Positions 1 through 9,810 of a stretch of DNA of 14,495 nucleotides are shown in pieces. A program made the translations under genes and the position numbers. Position 1 is the first letter of the stretch. The number at the start of each line of letters is the position of its first letter. Under the pieces are notes generated by a model that was not told the DNA's origin, made no database searches, and worked only from the letters and a program-made list of their open reading frames with translations. The DNA is from an uncultured Actinomycetes bacterium. Lineage in GTDB: Bacteria > Actinomycetota > Actinomycetes > Nanopelagicales > Nanopelagicaceae. The DNA is taken from contig CAIZHT010000174.1 in assembly GCA_903932885.1 (NCBI GenBank), forward strand, positions 1 to 14,495. The letters are read 5' to 3'.

Positions 1-446
1 GCAGTAATTGTTCCCCCGATAGCAAAGGATGGATCGAGGCCACACGATTGAAGGGCGACGGCAAGCATTGAGGACGTTGTAGTTTTTCCATGCGTTCCAG
101 CAACTGCAATACTTTTCGAAACTGACATAAGAATTGCAAGTAATTGCGCACGAGTAAGAATAGGTAAAGCAAGTTCACGTGCGCGAACTAATTCAGGGTT
201 GTGTTGCGAAATCGCCGTAGAGAAAACAACGAAATTTGAACCATCAACATGGTCGCCTTCATGGGTGATATCAATATGTGCGCCCAAGATTCGAAGTGCT
301 GCGACTACAGAGGAATCTTTGGCATCTGAACCACTGACTTCAATGCCATAGGAAAGTGCAATACGGGCAAGGCCGCTCATCCCAGCCCCGCCAATACCGA
401 TGAAATGAATTCGGTGACCAATGAGATCGTTGAGGTTTCTGCGCAT
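1..446 (-). CDS. murC: UDP-N-acetylmuramate--L-alanine ligase (MurC), N-terminal part
   Basis: Cytoplasmic ATP-dependent ligase that adds L-alanine to UDP-MurNAc, the first amino acid of the peptidoglycan stem peptide. The gene runs off the left edge, so only the first 148 codons are visible. The UDP-binding Rossmann motif GIGGAGMSG is at residues 17-25 and the Mur-ligase ATP loop GTHGKTTT at 117-124; the His in that loop is typical of MurC and sets it apart from MurD, MurE and MurF. The ATG at 446 shares one base with the murG stop (TGATG), which suggests translational coupling. It is last of the visible dcw genes, in the expected place after murG. The frame is open to the edge with no sign of damage. 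The missing part would carry the rest of the central domain and the C-terminal domain. Confidence 0.96.
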   Translation of the reverse strand, partial: MRRNLNDLIGHRIHFIGIGGAGMSGLARIALSYGIEVSGSDAKDSSVVAALRILGAHIDITHEGDHVDGSNFVVFSTAISQHNPELVRARELALPILTRAQLLAILMSVSKSIAVAGTHGKTTTSSMLAVALQSCGLDPSFAIGGTIT

Positions 447-1528
447 CAGTTTTTTCCTTGACTTACATACTCAACTAAACTCACGATTTTTTCCGCTGCT
501 AGTAATTCTGTTGAATCTCCTTGGGCATCAGTCTTTTCAGAAGTCTCAAGAAGTCGCTTTATATTCACTTGTAAATAGTGAGCATCGAAATCACTTTGTT
601 GAACAATCTGCGCTCTTCCTGCATCCACTAAATCCAAAGCGTTGAGACTTTGTTCGCCATTTCCAATTGGTAGAGGCACGAATAAAGCGTAACGACCAAG
701 GGTGCGAAATTCGCTACATGTCACTGCCCCGCTTCGAGCAATAATCAAATCTGCTGCTAAATATGCACTACTCATCGAAGTCACATATGGTGTGGGAAAA
801 TATCCATCGCGCTTATCTGGAAGAGGATTTCCTTGGCCAAGTGAATGAATAACGCTGTAACCCTCGCGCAGTAAAAAATCAAGGGAATCCGCAACTACCT
901 TGTTGAGGGCAATTGAACCTTGAGATCCACCCATGACGAGAATAAGTTTTTTACTTGGATCGCAGCCTAATTCAATTTTTGCTTGATGGCGCGCCTTTGT
1001 CCAGTCGCTGCGCGCACCTTTGAATGCTGCAATTATTTCACTGCGAAGTGGCAAGCCTGTAATGAGTGCATCTGAAAATCTTCCACTCTCTACGCTTCTA
1101 GAAATTGCGACTGAGGCGCCAAGAAATGCACCTAACTTATTGGCCACTCCAGGTTTAGCATTTGATTCATGTATAACAATTGGAATTCGCGATAACTTAG
1201 CGGCGCAATATGCTGGCGCGCTTACGTAGCCTCCAAAACCAATTACTACTGCGGCCCCCTTGATGTGCTTATGGGTCTCTAGAAGTGCACCAATAAATGT
1301 AAATGGGGCGCGAAGTGCAGCGGGAGATAGTTTGCGTGGTGCAACAACTTTTGGAATCAAAAGCAGTTCGAAACCTGCTGCTGGAACTAATGAATTCTCT
1401 AATCCACTTTTTGTACCTAAGAATGAAATGTGATCAGTGGGATTCTTCTCTCGCCAGAGTCGAGCAACAGCAAGACCCGGTTCGATATGACCAGCTGTCC
1501 CTCCCCCGGCGATAATTATGCGAGCCAT
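446..1528 (-). CDS. murG: UDP-GlcNAc:undecaprenyl-PP-MurNAc-pentapeptide transferase (MurG)
   Basis: Peripheral membrane GT-B glycosyltransferase that adds GlcNAc to lipid I, giving lipid II on the inner face of the membrane. At 360 residues it has normal family length. Visible motifs: glycine-rich GGGTAGHIEPGLA at 8-20 (the actinobacterial form of GGTGGHxxP), GFGGYVSAP at 97-105, HESNAKPGVANK at 120-131, the second-domain loop GGSQGS at 200-205, RSGAVTCSE at 265-273, and GEQSLNA at 291-297, whose Gln and Asn belong to the UDP-GlcNAc site. The ATG at 1528 lies inside ftsW, a 13-nt overlap, and no strong ribosome binding site precedes it, so re-initiation after ftsW is likely. It sits between ftsW and murC, the usual actinobacterial order. 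Confidence 0.97.
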   Translation of the reverse strand: MARIIIAGGGTAGHIEPGLAVARLWREKNPTDHISFLGTKSGLENSLVPAAGFELLLIPKVVAPRKLSPAALRAPFTFIGALLETHKHIKGAAVVIGFGGYVSAPAYCAAKLSRIPIVIHESNAKPGVANKLGAFLGASVAISRSVESGRFSDALITGLPLRSEIIAAFKGARSDWTKARHQAKIELGCDPSKKLILVMGGSQGSIALNKVVADSLDFLLREGYSVIHSLGQGNPLPDKRDGYFPTPYVTSMSSAYLAADLIIARSGAVTCSEFRTLGRYALFVPLPIGNGEQSLNALDLVDAGRAQIVQQSDFDAHYLQVNIKRLLETSEKTDAQGDSTELLAAEKIVSLVEYVSQGKN

Positions 1529-2697
1529 GGGAACTTCGATTTCTTCACCTCATCGTATGTAAGAGGATCTCTACGTGCTGCACCGAGTACAAATCCAATG
1601 GCGCAATATGTCGCCAATAGCGCAGATCCACCATATGAGAGGAATGGAAGCGTCACACCGACAACCGGTAACAAACTCAGAGCTGATCCTAAATTGAGTA
1701 TTACTTGAACAGTTATCCAGCAACCAATTCCGGCGCAGACGTAGCGCACTAGTGGCTCGTGAGTTCGCATTGAAATCTTGAAAATTGAGAAAATGAGAGC
1801 AGCAAAGAGGATAAGAACTGCAAGAGTTCCAAAGAGTCCTAACTCTTCACCAATGACAGAGAAAATAAAATCTGTATGTGCTTCAGCAAGGTTTCCCCAC
1901 TTTTGCCTGCTTGCACCAAGGCCAACTCCAAATAATCCACCGCTAGCAAGTCCTAGAAGGCTGTGAGCTGGTTGCCAGCCCGCATTCTTATAGTCGCCTT
2001 CTGCAAAAGGGTTGAATACAACAAGTAGTCGCTGCGCTCTATTTGGCGATGTCACAATGAGTGCAGCAATACCTGTAAATCCCACTGTTGTTACAAGAGT
2101 GAATAGACGCATAGGAACACCCGATACCCACAAGAGTCCAGCCAGGATTAAGGCAAAGACCGAGACCGTTCCTAAATCATTACCTCGATAAATAAGGCCC
2201 ATAGCTAATGCAAAGCCAGGTGCAATCAACATCAAAACATTTGTCTGAACAATGCCTGCACGCTCTCTGCTTGCGAGCATGTACCCAGCCCACAGAATCA
2301 TCAAGAATTTTGCAAATTCACTTGGCTGAACATCAACGATTCCTAAACTGATCCAATTTCGATTTCCGTTCACGTTACGTCCAATCACTTGGACGATTGC
2401 AAGAAGTAGAATCGAAATTATCAGGGCTCTTTTTGCAAGCGCCTGCCATCTCTTCAACGAGAGTCGAGAAGCAAAAAATCCCAGAGGAAGTGCAACGCAA
2501 ATTGCGAGTGCTTGACGAAGAACAATTCCATAGGAATTCCCCTTTGTTCCCAAGGAATGAATCGATGAGGCTGAAAAAACCATAATCAGACCCATAAATG
2601 TAAGAATGAGCGTGCTACCTAGAAGCATGTAATAGAAATTTACTGGCTTACTAAGAAACTCAGTAAGTGAGGACTTCTTCATCTGATTATTTCTCAT
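1516..2697 (-). CDS. ftsW: Septal peptidoglycan polymerase, SEDS family (FtsW)
   Basis: Multi-pass membrane glycosyltransferase that polymerises lipid II at the division site together with its transpeptidase partner FtsI, encoded upstream in the same operon. The protein has 393 residues, almost entirely hydrophobic helices (about ten are expected in SEDS proteins). Motifs seen: QPSEFAKF near 124-131, NDLGT near 173-177, HTDFIFSVIGEELG ending near 287 (its Asp at 276 matches the essential extracellular Asp of the family), and SYGGSAL near 354-360. The start chosen is the ATG at 2697, with AGAAGG 9 nt upstream inside the end of murD; the overlap is 11 nt. An in-frame TTG at 2706 and a later ATG at 2682 are weaker alternatives. 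RodA is the main alternative identity, but position between murD and murG favours FtsW. Confidence 0.95.
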   Translation of the reverse strand: MRNNQMKKSSLTEFLSKPVNFYYMLLGSTLILTFMGLIMVFSASSIHSLGTKGNSYGIVLRQALAICVALPLGFFASRLSLKRWQALAKRALIISILLLAIVQVIGRNVNGNRNWISLGIVDVQPSEFAKFLMILWAGYMLASRERAGIVQTNVLMLIAPGFALAMGLIYRGNDLGTVSVFALILAGLLWVSGVPMRLFTLVTTVGFTGIAALIVTSPNRAQRLLVVFNPFAEGDYKNAGWQPAHSLLGLASGGLFGVGLGASRQKWGNLAEAHTDFIFSVIGEELGLFGTLAVLILFAALIFSIFKISMRTHEPLVRYVCAGIGCWITVQVILNLGSALSLLPVVGVTLPFLSYGGSALLATYCAIGFVLGAARRDPLTYDEVKKSKFPWLA

Positions 2698-4081
2698 GTA
2701 ATACAACCTTCTTTACTGCTTTTGCGAAGCGATCTCCACGATCAGAATAAGAGATGAATTGATCCATAGATGCACATGCAGGCGCTAAAAGTACTGTGTC
2801 GCCTTTGATGGCAACTTCAAGTGCCTTCTTCACAACTGCTTCCATAAGAGAATTCGATTCGGCGCCTTTGAGATAGTCACCTGGTGTCTCGATTGTGAAA
2901 ATTTGAACCTCTGGTGCTTGCTTGCGAAGTTCATGGGCAATTATTTCTCCATCGCTACCAATGACTATTGCGGCACGAATCCGCGCTTTCGTACGAGCAA
3001 TAAGTTCATCCATCTTTGCACCCTTTGCTAGTCCTCCTGCTATCCAAACAACGTGTAACTGTGATAACAGAGAGGCTGCAGCAGCATGGGGATTCGTTGC
3101 TTTTGAATCATCAATCCAGGTAACCCCATCTTTTTCGCACACCACTTCAATGCGATGACGTCCAGGTGTAAAACTCTGGAGAGCTTTTTGTATTGCTTCA
3201 TGTGCAACACCAAGGGATCGAGCAATACCCGCAGCAGCAAGTGCATTCGAAACATTGTGCGGAACAGTTGGTTTCACATCGACAAGCTCGCAAATCATCG
3301 CTGCTTCTTGGGGATCAAGAACGAATGCACGATCCACTAAAAGATCTTCAACTACTCCGAGTTCACCTGGATTTGGGGTGTCCAACCCGTAAAAAATCTT
3401 TCGTCCTTGCCAATGAGCGCTCTTTTCTACAACTACCCCGTCATCACTATTGAGAATTGCGGTCGATGATCGATCTAATAATGAAATTTTGGCTTGTGCA
3501 TACTTCTCAAAAGAGCCATGCCAATCTGTATGGTCATCAGCAATATTGAGTATGGCGCATGAAACGAACTGTGCTTTCTTCGACCAATGCAATTGAAAAG
3601 ATGAGAGTTCAACAACGAGATAATCAAAGGGAGTATTTTGATCCACGACCGAAATCACAGTCTCGCCCACATTGCCACATGCAATTGCATGAAGGCCGCC
3701 AGAGCGCAACATACTCGCTGCCATTTCAACTGTCGTTGTCTTTCCATTTGTTCCAGTTATTGCAACCCATTTTTGAGTTGGGGCCATTTCAAGATGAAGC
3801 TCCCATGCAATATCAATCTCATTCAATATTGATTTTCCATCCGATAAAGCGGCTTGAATTATTGGATGCGACTCATTCCATCCTGGTGAAACTACGATTG
3901 AATCCCATTGCGCAAGATCGATTGAATCCAATTCAACTCTTGGAAAATCACTTATTGAATTCTTATTCTCATCCACAATCCCAATAATGGCTCCACGTTT
4001 GGATAGCGCCGTCGCAACAGCGGTTCCGGTAACACCCGCACCGAGTATTAGTACTCTCTGATTTGAATAAGGTGTGGCCAT
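2687..4081 (-). CDS. murD: UDP-N-acetylmuramoyl-L-alanine--D-glutamate ligase (MurD)
   Basis: Cytoplasmic ATP-dependent ligase adding D-glutamate to UDP-MurNAc-L-Ala. With the start at 4081 the protein has 464 residues. The order is an N-terminal UDP-binding Rossmann fold (LGAGVTG, 13-19), the ATP loop ITGTNGKTTT at 108-117, VELSSFQL at 157-164, ADDHTDWHG at 181-189, then a Lys at 198 in the place of the carbamylated lysine of Mur ligases. The C-terminal domain holds DDSKATNP at 324-331, LLAPACASMDQF at 431-442 and DRGDRF at 447-452. The open frame extends upstream to 4186, inside mraY, but the family start fits the ATG at 4081, where GAAGTAAGAGAG precedes it and the gap from mraY is only 5 nt. 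It is the only visible junction from rsmH to murC that does not overlap. Confidence 0.96.
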   Translation of the reverse strand: MATPYSNQRVLILGAGVTGTAVATALSKRGAIIGIVDENKNSISDFPRVELDSIDLAQWDSIVVSPGWNESHPIIQAALSDGKSILNEIDIAWELHLEMAPTQKWVAITGTNGKTTTVEMAASMLRSGGLHAIACGNVGETVISVVDQNTPFDYLVVELSSFQLHWSKKAQFVSCAILNIADDHTDWHGSFEKYAQAKISLLDRSSTAILNSDDGVVVEKSAHWQGRKIFYGLDTPNPGELGVVEDLLVDRAFVLDPQEAAMICELVDVKPTVPHNVSNALAAAGIARSLGVAHEAIQKALQSFTPGRHRIEVVCEKDGVTWIDDSKATNPHAAAASLLSQLHVVWIAGGLAKGAKMDELIARTKARIRAAIVIGSDGEIIAHELRKQAPEVQIFTIETPGDYLKGAESNSLMEAVVKKALEVAIKGDTVLLAPACASMDQFISYSDRGDRFAKAVKKVVLHEK

Positions 4082-4086
4082 CTCTC

Positions 4087-5145
4087 TTACTTCGCCACCC
4101 ATTGCGCATAAAAAAGTCCTAATCCAACAGCAACACAAAGCCCGGCAATAATCCAGAAACGAAGCACGATCGTAACTTCGCCCCATCCAAGTAACTCAAA
4201 GTGATGTTGCAGAGGTGCCATTTTGAAAACTCTCTTGCCGCCACTTATTTTGAAATATAGCGTTTGAATAATTACAGAAAAAGTAATGATGACGAAAAGG
4301 CCGCCGAGTGGTATTAGTAATAGTTCCACTCGAAGCGTTGTAGCAAGTCCTGCTAACGCGCCTCCGAGTGCAAGTGATCCTGTATCACCCATAAAGATCC
4401 GAGCAGGAGATGCGTTCCACCAAAGAAAACCTGTGCATGAGGCTGCAAAACTTGCTGCGAAGACTGCCATATCAAGTGGATCTCGTACTTCGTAACAACC
4501 AGGAGTAGCGGTGATCGCACAACTCTGACCAAACTCCCACACACCAATAAGTAAGAATGCAAGAAAAGTCATTACTGATGCGCCCGTAGCAAGTCCATCT
4601 AAGCCATCAGTCAGATTTACACCATTACTTGTTGCCAAAACCATAAGCACTACCCACAAAATAACTACAACTGCACCAAGTTTGATGGATGTATCACGAA
4701 CTCCAGAAAGGTAGAGCGATATTGGAGTAAATCCATCAACATCAGCGAATCTAATTCCTAAGTAACCGAATATCGAAGCAAAAAGTGCTTGACCAAATAA
4801 TTTTTGCTTACCCGTCAAGCCAAGTGATTTTTGCCGCGAAACTTTTAGCCAATCATCTAGGAAGCCGACAAAACCTAGTGAGATAACTAAACCAAAGACA
4901 AGAACAGCTGAAGTTGTAATGCTGTTTTGCGTTATAAGGTGTGAGCCTAAATAACCAAAGAGCGCTGCGAAAATGATAATAATTCCACCCATAGTTGGGG
5001 TGCCGCGCTTGGTGTGATGACTGCTAGGTCCATCATCTCTAATTATTTGTCCATAACCTCGTTTTGCCAAGATACGAATGAGCATCGGGGTACCAAGTAG
5101 AGCAAAAAGAAGTGATAAAGCTCCGCTGATGAGAATCTGTCTCAT
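4087..5145 (-). CDS. mraY: Phospho-N-acetylmuramoyl-pentapeptide transferase (MraY)
   Basis: Integral membrane enzyme that transfers phospho-MurNAc-pentapeptide from UDP to undecaprenyl phosphate, making lipid I. Its 352 residues are highly hydrophobic, consistent with the ten-helix fold. Conserved cytoplasmic-loop motifs are all present: [19 protein letters not shown] at 36-54, FLDDWLK at 95-101 (the Asp pair of the active site), [12 protein letters not shown] at 177-188, [10 protein letters not shown] at 253-262 and PLQHHFE at 311-317. A loop near 205-222 carries two cysteines (209 and 217). The ATG at 5145 overlaps the murF stop by 4 nt (ATGA), with AGGTGA upstream inside murF as ribosome binding site. 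Confidence 0.97.
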   Translation of the reverse strand: MRQILISGALSLLFALLGTPMLIRILAKRGYGQIIRDDGPSSHHTKRGTPTMGGIIIIFAALFGYLGSHLITQNSITTSAVLVFGLVISLGFVGFLDDWLKVSRQKSLGLTGKQKLFGQALFASIFGYLGIRFADVDGFTPISLYLSGVRDTSIKLGAVVVILWVVLMVLATSNGVNLTDGLDGLATGASVMTFLAFLLIGVWEFGQSCAITATPGCYEVRDPLDMAVFAASFAASCTGFLWWNASPARIFMGDTGSLALGGALAGLATTLRVELLLIPLGGLFVIITFSVIIQTLYFKISGGKRVFKMAPLQHHFELLGWGEVTIVLRFWIIAGLCVAVGLGLFYAQWVAK

Positions 5146-6527
5146 TCGTTTTCACCTATTCGATCTTTCCATGCTTTCTCAATTCCACTTGCGAGCAATT
5201 CAAAGTGTTCTGCTCTTGAGGCCTTCACAAGAACAACATCACCTTTATTGATATGTGATGAGAATTGGATCGCCTCTTCAATTGTGGCCAAATTATGGAA
5301 GGTCATCGAATCATCTCCTCCACCCACTGGCGCATACTCTGGCGTTGCAACTGCAACACAGTGATCGATGCCGATCTCTTGTGCAAGGGTGCCAATATCT
5401 CGATGATGAGTTGCTGATGACTCGCCGAGTTCATGCATTTTTCCCATAAATGCCCACGATTCTCCCCCGCGTTCTTGTGCAAAAAGGAGAAGAGTACGAA
5501 GCGCCGCTTCCATAGATTCTGGATTAGCATTATATGAATCATTGATAAGCATGAGTCCATCGAGTTCGTGCAATTCCATTCGCCATTTGCTTGCAATCTC
5601 TGCAGTCGATAATGCACCTGCAATAACCTCAATTGAGATTCCAAGAGCAGTTGCAACGGCTGCAGCGGCGAGTGCGTTAGATACATGGTGGGCACCAATG
5701 AGTCGCAAGCCAACAGCATCTCTTCCTTGTGGTGTCACTAGGTCAAAATGTGCACGCCCTTCTCGAATTTCAATATCTGCTGCTCTCACATCATCGCTTT
5801 GATTCTCGCCAAATGTGACAATCTTGCCCTTATGCAAACTCTTCATAGCAATCGTAAATTTGTCGTAACTTCCCAGAATTGCTATCCCACTCGATGATAG
5901 AGATTGAATGAGCTCAGATTTGGTCTGCGCAATTGCTTCTTGTGAGCCAAATTCACCTATGTGAGCATTTCCCACACGTAGAACTACACCAATATCAGGC
6001 TTGACCACTGAACAAAGTTTTGCAATATCTCCTTGATGACGCGCTCCCATTTCAATAATACAAAATTGAGTTTTTTCATCGCACTGAAGGAGAGTCAAAG
6101 GCACTCCTAATTCATTGTTGTAAGAAGCCATTGGCGCCACAGTCTTACCTGATGTTGAACAAATAGAACGCAATAGATCTTTTGTACTTGTCTTTCCCTG
6201 CGAACCAGTAATGCCTATGACTTTCATTTCCTGTAATTGGGATCGTACATAGTGAGCCAGAAGTGATACGGCTTCTATGACATCACTTACTATTACGTGA
6301 TTACCCTTAACGCTTCGCGTAGAAAAGGTAAGGACTGCACCATTGCTCATAGCCGCTTCGACATAATCATGACCATCTTGCTGTTCACCAACAAGGGCTA
6401 GAAAGAGAGAACCCTTCTTTGCCTCACGCGAATCAAATACTGCAGGCATATTTACAATTGCAGTTGCTTCACCGTGTAATTTTCCTTTTACAATATCTGC
6501 GATTTCAGATGCGCTCAGAGCAATCAT
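5142..6527 (-). CDS. murF: UDP-MurNAc-tripeptide:D-Ala-D-Ala ligase (MurF)
   Basis: Cytoplasmic ligase that attaches the D-Ala-D-Ala dipeptide, completing UDP-MurNAc-pentapeptide. The protein has 461 residues. The N-terminal substrate domain contains [15 protein letters not shown] (31-45), as in MurE and MurF. The ATP loop [13 protein letters not shown] is at 105-117, followed by [13 protein letters not shown] (135-147, characteristic of MurF), [12 protein letters not shown] (157-168), NAHIGEFGS (187-195) and a Lys at 203 in the carbamylated-lysine region. The C-terminal domain has [11 protein letters not shown] at 329-339 and [10 protein letters not shown] at 434-443. The ATG overlaps the murE stop by 4 nt (ATGA), and the purine run GAAGAGAAGAA just upstream is the only ribosome binding site candidate. 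Confidence 0.97.
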   Translation of the reverse strand: MIALSASEIADIVKGKLHGEATAIVNMPAVFDSREAKKGSLFLALVGEQQDGHDYVEAAMSNGAVLTFSTRSVKGNHVIVSDVIEAVSLLAHYVRSQLQEMKVIGITGSQGKTSTKDLLRSICSTSGKTVAPMASYNNELGVPLTLLQCDEKTQFCIIEMGARHQGDIAKLCSVVKPDIGVVLRVGNAHIGEFGSQEAIAQTKSELIQSLSSSGIAILGSYDKFTIAMKSLHKGKIVTFGENQSDDVRAADIEIREGRAHFDLVTPQGRDAVGLRLIGAHHVSNALAAAAVATALGISIEVIAGALSTAEIASKWRMELHELDGLMLINDSYNANPESMEAALRTLLLFAQERGGESWAFMGKMHELGESSATHHRDIGTLAQEIGIDHCVAVATPEYAPVGGGDDSMTFHNLATIEEAIQFSSHINKGDVVLVKASRAEHFELLASGIEKAWKDRIGENE

Positions 6528-8011
6528 TTCTTCTCTTCAATCGCTTTCGCTAACTCAATTCGATCATCAAAAGAGTGCATCACTCCCGCAATATCTTGAC
6601 CGGTTTCGTGCCCCTTGCCCAAAATTATGACAACATCACCATCGCCAGCTTCATTGACTGCGCTTCTTATCGCTTGCGCGCGATCACTTATGACACTCGC
6701 AGATTCAATTCCATCTGTCATCTCTTTGAGTATTTCATCCGCACTTTCAGAGCGTGGATTATCGCTTGTGAAAATTGCTACATCACTACCACGATCGAGT
6801 GCGCGTCCCATGGCCGATCTCTTACTTCGATCTCTATCGCCACCACATCCCAAAACTCCAATGACCCTTCCTTTGCTCAATTCACGGGCCGTTTCAAGCA
6901 CACGGGCAACTGCATCTGGTGAATGGGCATAATCAACAAAGGCTGCAAACTTTTGCCCAAGTGCTACTGCCTCTAGTCGACCCGATGCACCACGAAGTTT
7001 TGGCAGTAATGATGCAATATCGATCGGGTCAATTCCGCTTTCAACTGCGATTGCTACTGCCATCAAGAGATTGTCATAGTTATATCCACCATGGAGATTT
7101 ACTTTGCCCTCAATGAGGATTCCACCTGAACCGCGAATCGCAACCTGTGCTCCGTAGTACTCGCTACTAATATCTTCGTAATGCCAGTTCGCTTGTGTAC
7201 TCATTCTTGAAAGCGTAATTACTGGAAGCTCCGTTTTTTCTTGCAATTTTCGTCCATATGAATCATCAATATTGATGACGGCAAGATCGGCATATTCAAA
7301 AGTGAATAACGCAGCCTTTGCTTCAAAGTATTTATCCATAGTTTTATGAAAATCAAGATGATCTTGTGAAAGATTTGTAAATCCCACAACTGCAAAGTGG
7401 CTTCCTCTGACCCGATCTAATGCAATTGCGTGACTCGAAACTTCCATAACGAGGTTTCGCATGTGTCGCTCACGCATCGTTGCAGCGAGAGACTGCAATT
7501 CACTACTTTCTGGAGTAGTTCTTTTACTGGTAAGAACCTCACTGCCTATCCGTGTTTCAATCGTTCCTATCAATCCACTTTCGCGCCCAGCAAGGGACAT
7601 TATTTGATGCAAAATAGTTGTTACAGTCGTTTTACCATTTGTGCCCGTAATTCCAACGCTATATAGATCACGCATGGGTTCACTGTAAAACCATGCGCTG
7701 AGTATGCCTGCGCTTCTACGAGGATTATTTGTGATGAGAACTGGAATTCCTGTGATCGTTTTTGCCCCTGCATTATCTGTAAGAACAGCTCTAGCGCCAT
7801 TCCTAATTGCATCTGCGACGAAACTGGCACCATGAGTTTTTTCACCCGGTAGAGCGATGAAGATATCTCCCTCTTCGACGTCCTTACTGGATTGGGAAAT
7901 ACCAGTTATCAGAAAATTCTTGAGTTCAAAAGTGTCAGTGGCTGACTGGGCCGAAATTATTTGAGCAATTGATTCGAGTGTCTTACTTGGGCTCGACATT
8001 GGTCTTAGCAT
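6524..8011 (-). CDS. murE: UDP-MurNAc-L-Ala-D-Glu--meso-diaminopimelate ligase (MurE)
   Basis: Cytoplasmic Mur ligase adding the third residue of the stem peptide. The 495 residues carry the ATP loop GITGTNGKTTVTT at 120-132, TTPESSELQ at 165-173, MEVSSHAIALDRVRG at 189-203, NLSQDHLDFH at 213-222, Lys 232 at the carbamylated-lysine position, VDYAHSPDA at 359-367, GCGGDRDRSKR at 388-398 and GKGHETGQ at 465-472. DNPR at 417-420 followed by SE is the known signature of enzymes that accept meso-diaminopimelate, whereas lysine-adding enzymes differ there. The product is therefore predicted to be an A2pm-type tripeptide. The ATG at 8011 shares one base with the ftsI stop (TAATG); an ATG four codons later (7999) is possible, and neither has a strong ribosome binding site. 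Confidence 0.96.
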   Translation of the reverse strand: MLRPMSSPSKTLESIAQIISAQSATDTFELKNFLITGISQSSKDVEEGDIFIALPGEKTHGASFVADAIRNGARAVLTDNAGAKTITGIPVLITNNPRRSAGILSAWFYSEPMRDLYSVGITGTNGKTTVTTILHQIMSLAGRESGLIGTIETRIGSEVLTSKRTTPESSELQSLAATMRERHMRNLVMEVSSHAIALDRVRGSHFAVVGFTNLSQDHLDFHKTMDKYFEAKAALFTFEYADLAVINIDDSYGRKLQEKTELPVITLSRMSTQANWHYEDISSEYYGAQVAIRGSGGILIEGKVNLHGGYNYDNLLMAVAIAVESGIDPIDIASLLPKLRGASGRLEAVALGQKFAAFVDYAHSPDAVARVLETARELSKGRVIGVLGCGGDRDRSKRSAMGRALDRGSDVAIFTSDNPRSESADEILKEMTDGIESASVISDRAQAIRSAVNEAGDGDVVIILGKGHETGQDIAGVMHSFDDRIELAKAIEEKK

Positions 8012-9810
8012 TATTGTTTTACCGCATCTTTCTTGATGCGTGCATTAAGTTCTTTTTCATTGAGTGGAAGCGGAACTACTTTTGTTCCAGTCGGTGAAAC
8101 ATGCTCACTCTTGAGTGCAAATGACATAACATCTTTGAATACTGGCCCACCAAGTGCGCCACCCCAGTGGAGACCCTTGGGATCTTGAATCGTTACGCTG
8201 ATAACAAATCGTGGTTTATCTGCAGGTGCGAATCCAATAAATGAGGCTGTATAACCGCTGTAGCAACTGCAAGCAGTGTTATATCGCTCTGCTGTACCGG
8301 TCTTACCTGCAACACGATAACCAGGTATGGCAGCAGTTGGAGCAGTTCCATTTCCAGAGACAACACTTTCCATCATCAGACGCATGGATTGCGCAGTTTG
8401 TGAACTGATAACTCTTTCACTAGCGCGAGCGTTAGCAGGTGTGAAATGTCCGCTCGAATCACTTGTTCCAGATATAACTGTAGGTGATACTCGAATGCCG
8501 TCATTTGCAATAGTTGCAAAAATACTTGTTGCCTGCATTGCTGTAAGTGAATAACCCTGACCGAAGGCAATAGTTGGCGCAGATGTGCCAGACCATTGTG
8601 AAACTGGCGCCAATACTCCTCGCGATTCCCCCGGTAGCCCTGATCCAGTGTTGACGCCTACTCCAAATTTTGTGAGGTAGTCATATAGTTTTTGATTCTC
8701 TAACATCTCTCCAATTTTGATGGAACCTGTATTACTTGATTCAGCAAGAATTCCTGAAACAGTCAATTTCTTTACTGGATGTTTTTCATGGTCATGGAAA
8801 ACTTTGTCAGATCTCTTGAGGGAATAAGGAACAGTGAGGACCGTATTTGGCGAAACAAGTTTCTCTTCGATTGCAGCAGCCAAGGTCATAACTTTTCCAG
8901 TTGAACCAGGTTCGTACACATCCTGTACCGAGGGATTACGCATCAATGAGAGTGATACGCCTTTGCGGTTATTTGGGTCAAAAGTTGGAGCAGTTGCATG
9001 GGCCAAAATTTCACCCGTCTTCGGATCCATCACGATTACAGTTCCACTCAACGCGCCAGATTTTTTCACCGCATCACTGATTGCCTTAGAGGCAACCCAT
9101 TGAATATCACGATCAATTGTTAATCGAATAGTCGTTCCTGTTTTTGCAGGAATGATCTCTGATTGCGAGCCAGGAATCTCGGCTTTGAAGCCATTGTCAT
9201 AGGAATACCTACCGTCGATTCCTGCGATTATTGAATTCTTACTTGATTCAAGGCCCGTTGCGCCGAATCCATCATTGTTTACAAAACCGATAAGGGAAGC
9301 GAGAAGTTTTCCTGAAGGGTATTCACGAATATATCCACGTTCAGGAACGAACCCAACGATTCGCTCACCAATCTCTTCTTTACTCAACGATGCGTTGTAC
9401 ATAGCTATTGCCTCGCTAAGTTTTTTCCAAGTAGCTGGCTTGGCATTTTTATAAACCATACTCCAGCGTTTGGTACCTGTAATGCTTTGTGCAACTTCGG
9501 CAGTAGTAAGGCCAAGTATTGGGGCGACAAATGCTGCAACTTTTGCTGGATCTGAAATAAGGGTTTGATCCACAACAATGCTAATTGCTGCAACGCTTCG
9601 AGCAAATGGAGCCCCATGAATATCTGTAATTTCTCCACGCGGTGCGGGCAAGGTACGAGTCAGTGACATTTCATTATTCGCGCGATTTTGATAACTCGAA
9701 GCCTGTACCGCCTGAATCTGTACTAATCGCAACCCAAAAGCCATGAGGAAAATCAGAGCGCCAATGATCAGCACTCTGATTCTTCCGTGAGCTAAAGAAA
9801 AGTTACCCAT
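8011..9810 (-). CDS. ftsI: Septal peptidoglycan transpeptidase, class B PBP (FtsI/PBP3)
   Basis: Bitopic membrane penicillin-binding protein that cross-links septal peptidoglycan, working with FtsW. From the ATG at 9810 the protein has 599 residues: a short cytoplasmic tail, one membrane helix at about 12-32, the class B pedestal motif RGEITDIHGAPFA at about 58-70, and a C-terminal transpeptidase domain. Active-site motifs are STGK with catalytic Ser 303 and Lys 306, SSN at 358-360, and KTG at 503-505. Two cysteines (CSC) follow the KTG box by about ten residues. The open frame continues upstream to 9963 inside ftsL, but that extension is not membrane-protein-like and the 9810 start gives a normal FtsI N-terminus; its ribosome binding site is weak. 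It overlaps ftsL by 8 nt. Confidence 0.95.
   Translation of the reverse strand: MGNFSLAHGRIRVLIIGALIFLMAFGLRLVQIQAVQASSYQNRANNEMSLTRTLPAPRGEITDIHGAPFARSVAAISIVVDQTLISDPAKVAAFVAPILGLTTAEVAQSITGTKRWSMVYKNAKPATWKKLSEAIAMYNASLSKEEIGERIVGFVPERGYIREYPSGKLLASLIGFVNNDGFGATGLESSKNSIIAGIDGRYSYDNGFKAEIPGSQSEIIPAKTGTTIRLTIDRDIQWVASKAISDAVKKSGALSGTVIVMDPKTGEILAHATAPTFDPNNRKGVSLSLMRNPSVQDVYEPGSTGKVMTLAAAIEEKLVSPNTVLTVPYSLKRSDKVFHDHEKHPVKKLTVSGILAESSNTGSIKIGEMLENQKLYDYLTKFGVGVNTGSGLPGESRGVLAPVSQWSGTSAPTIAFGQGYSLTAMQATSIFATIANDGIRVSPTVISGTSDSSGHFTPANARASERVISSQTAQSMRLMMESVVSGNGTAPTAAIPGYRVAGKTGTAERYNTACSCYSGYTASFIGFAPADKPRFVISVTIQDPKGLHWGGALGGPVFKDVMSFALKSEHVSPTGTKVVPLPLNEKELNARIKKDAVKQ

Noticed and set aside
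3559..3987. Plus-strand open frame of 142 codons inside murD
   Set aside because: It lies wholly antisense to conserved MurD motifs, and its composition (rich in Gln, His, Leu) is what reverse reading of this gene would give.
4082..4186. MurD N-terminal extension to 4186
   Set aside because: It adds 35 Cys- and Trp-rich residues read from the end of mraY in another frame, before the normal Rossmann start.
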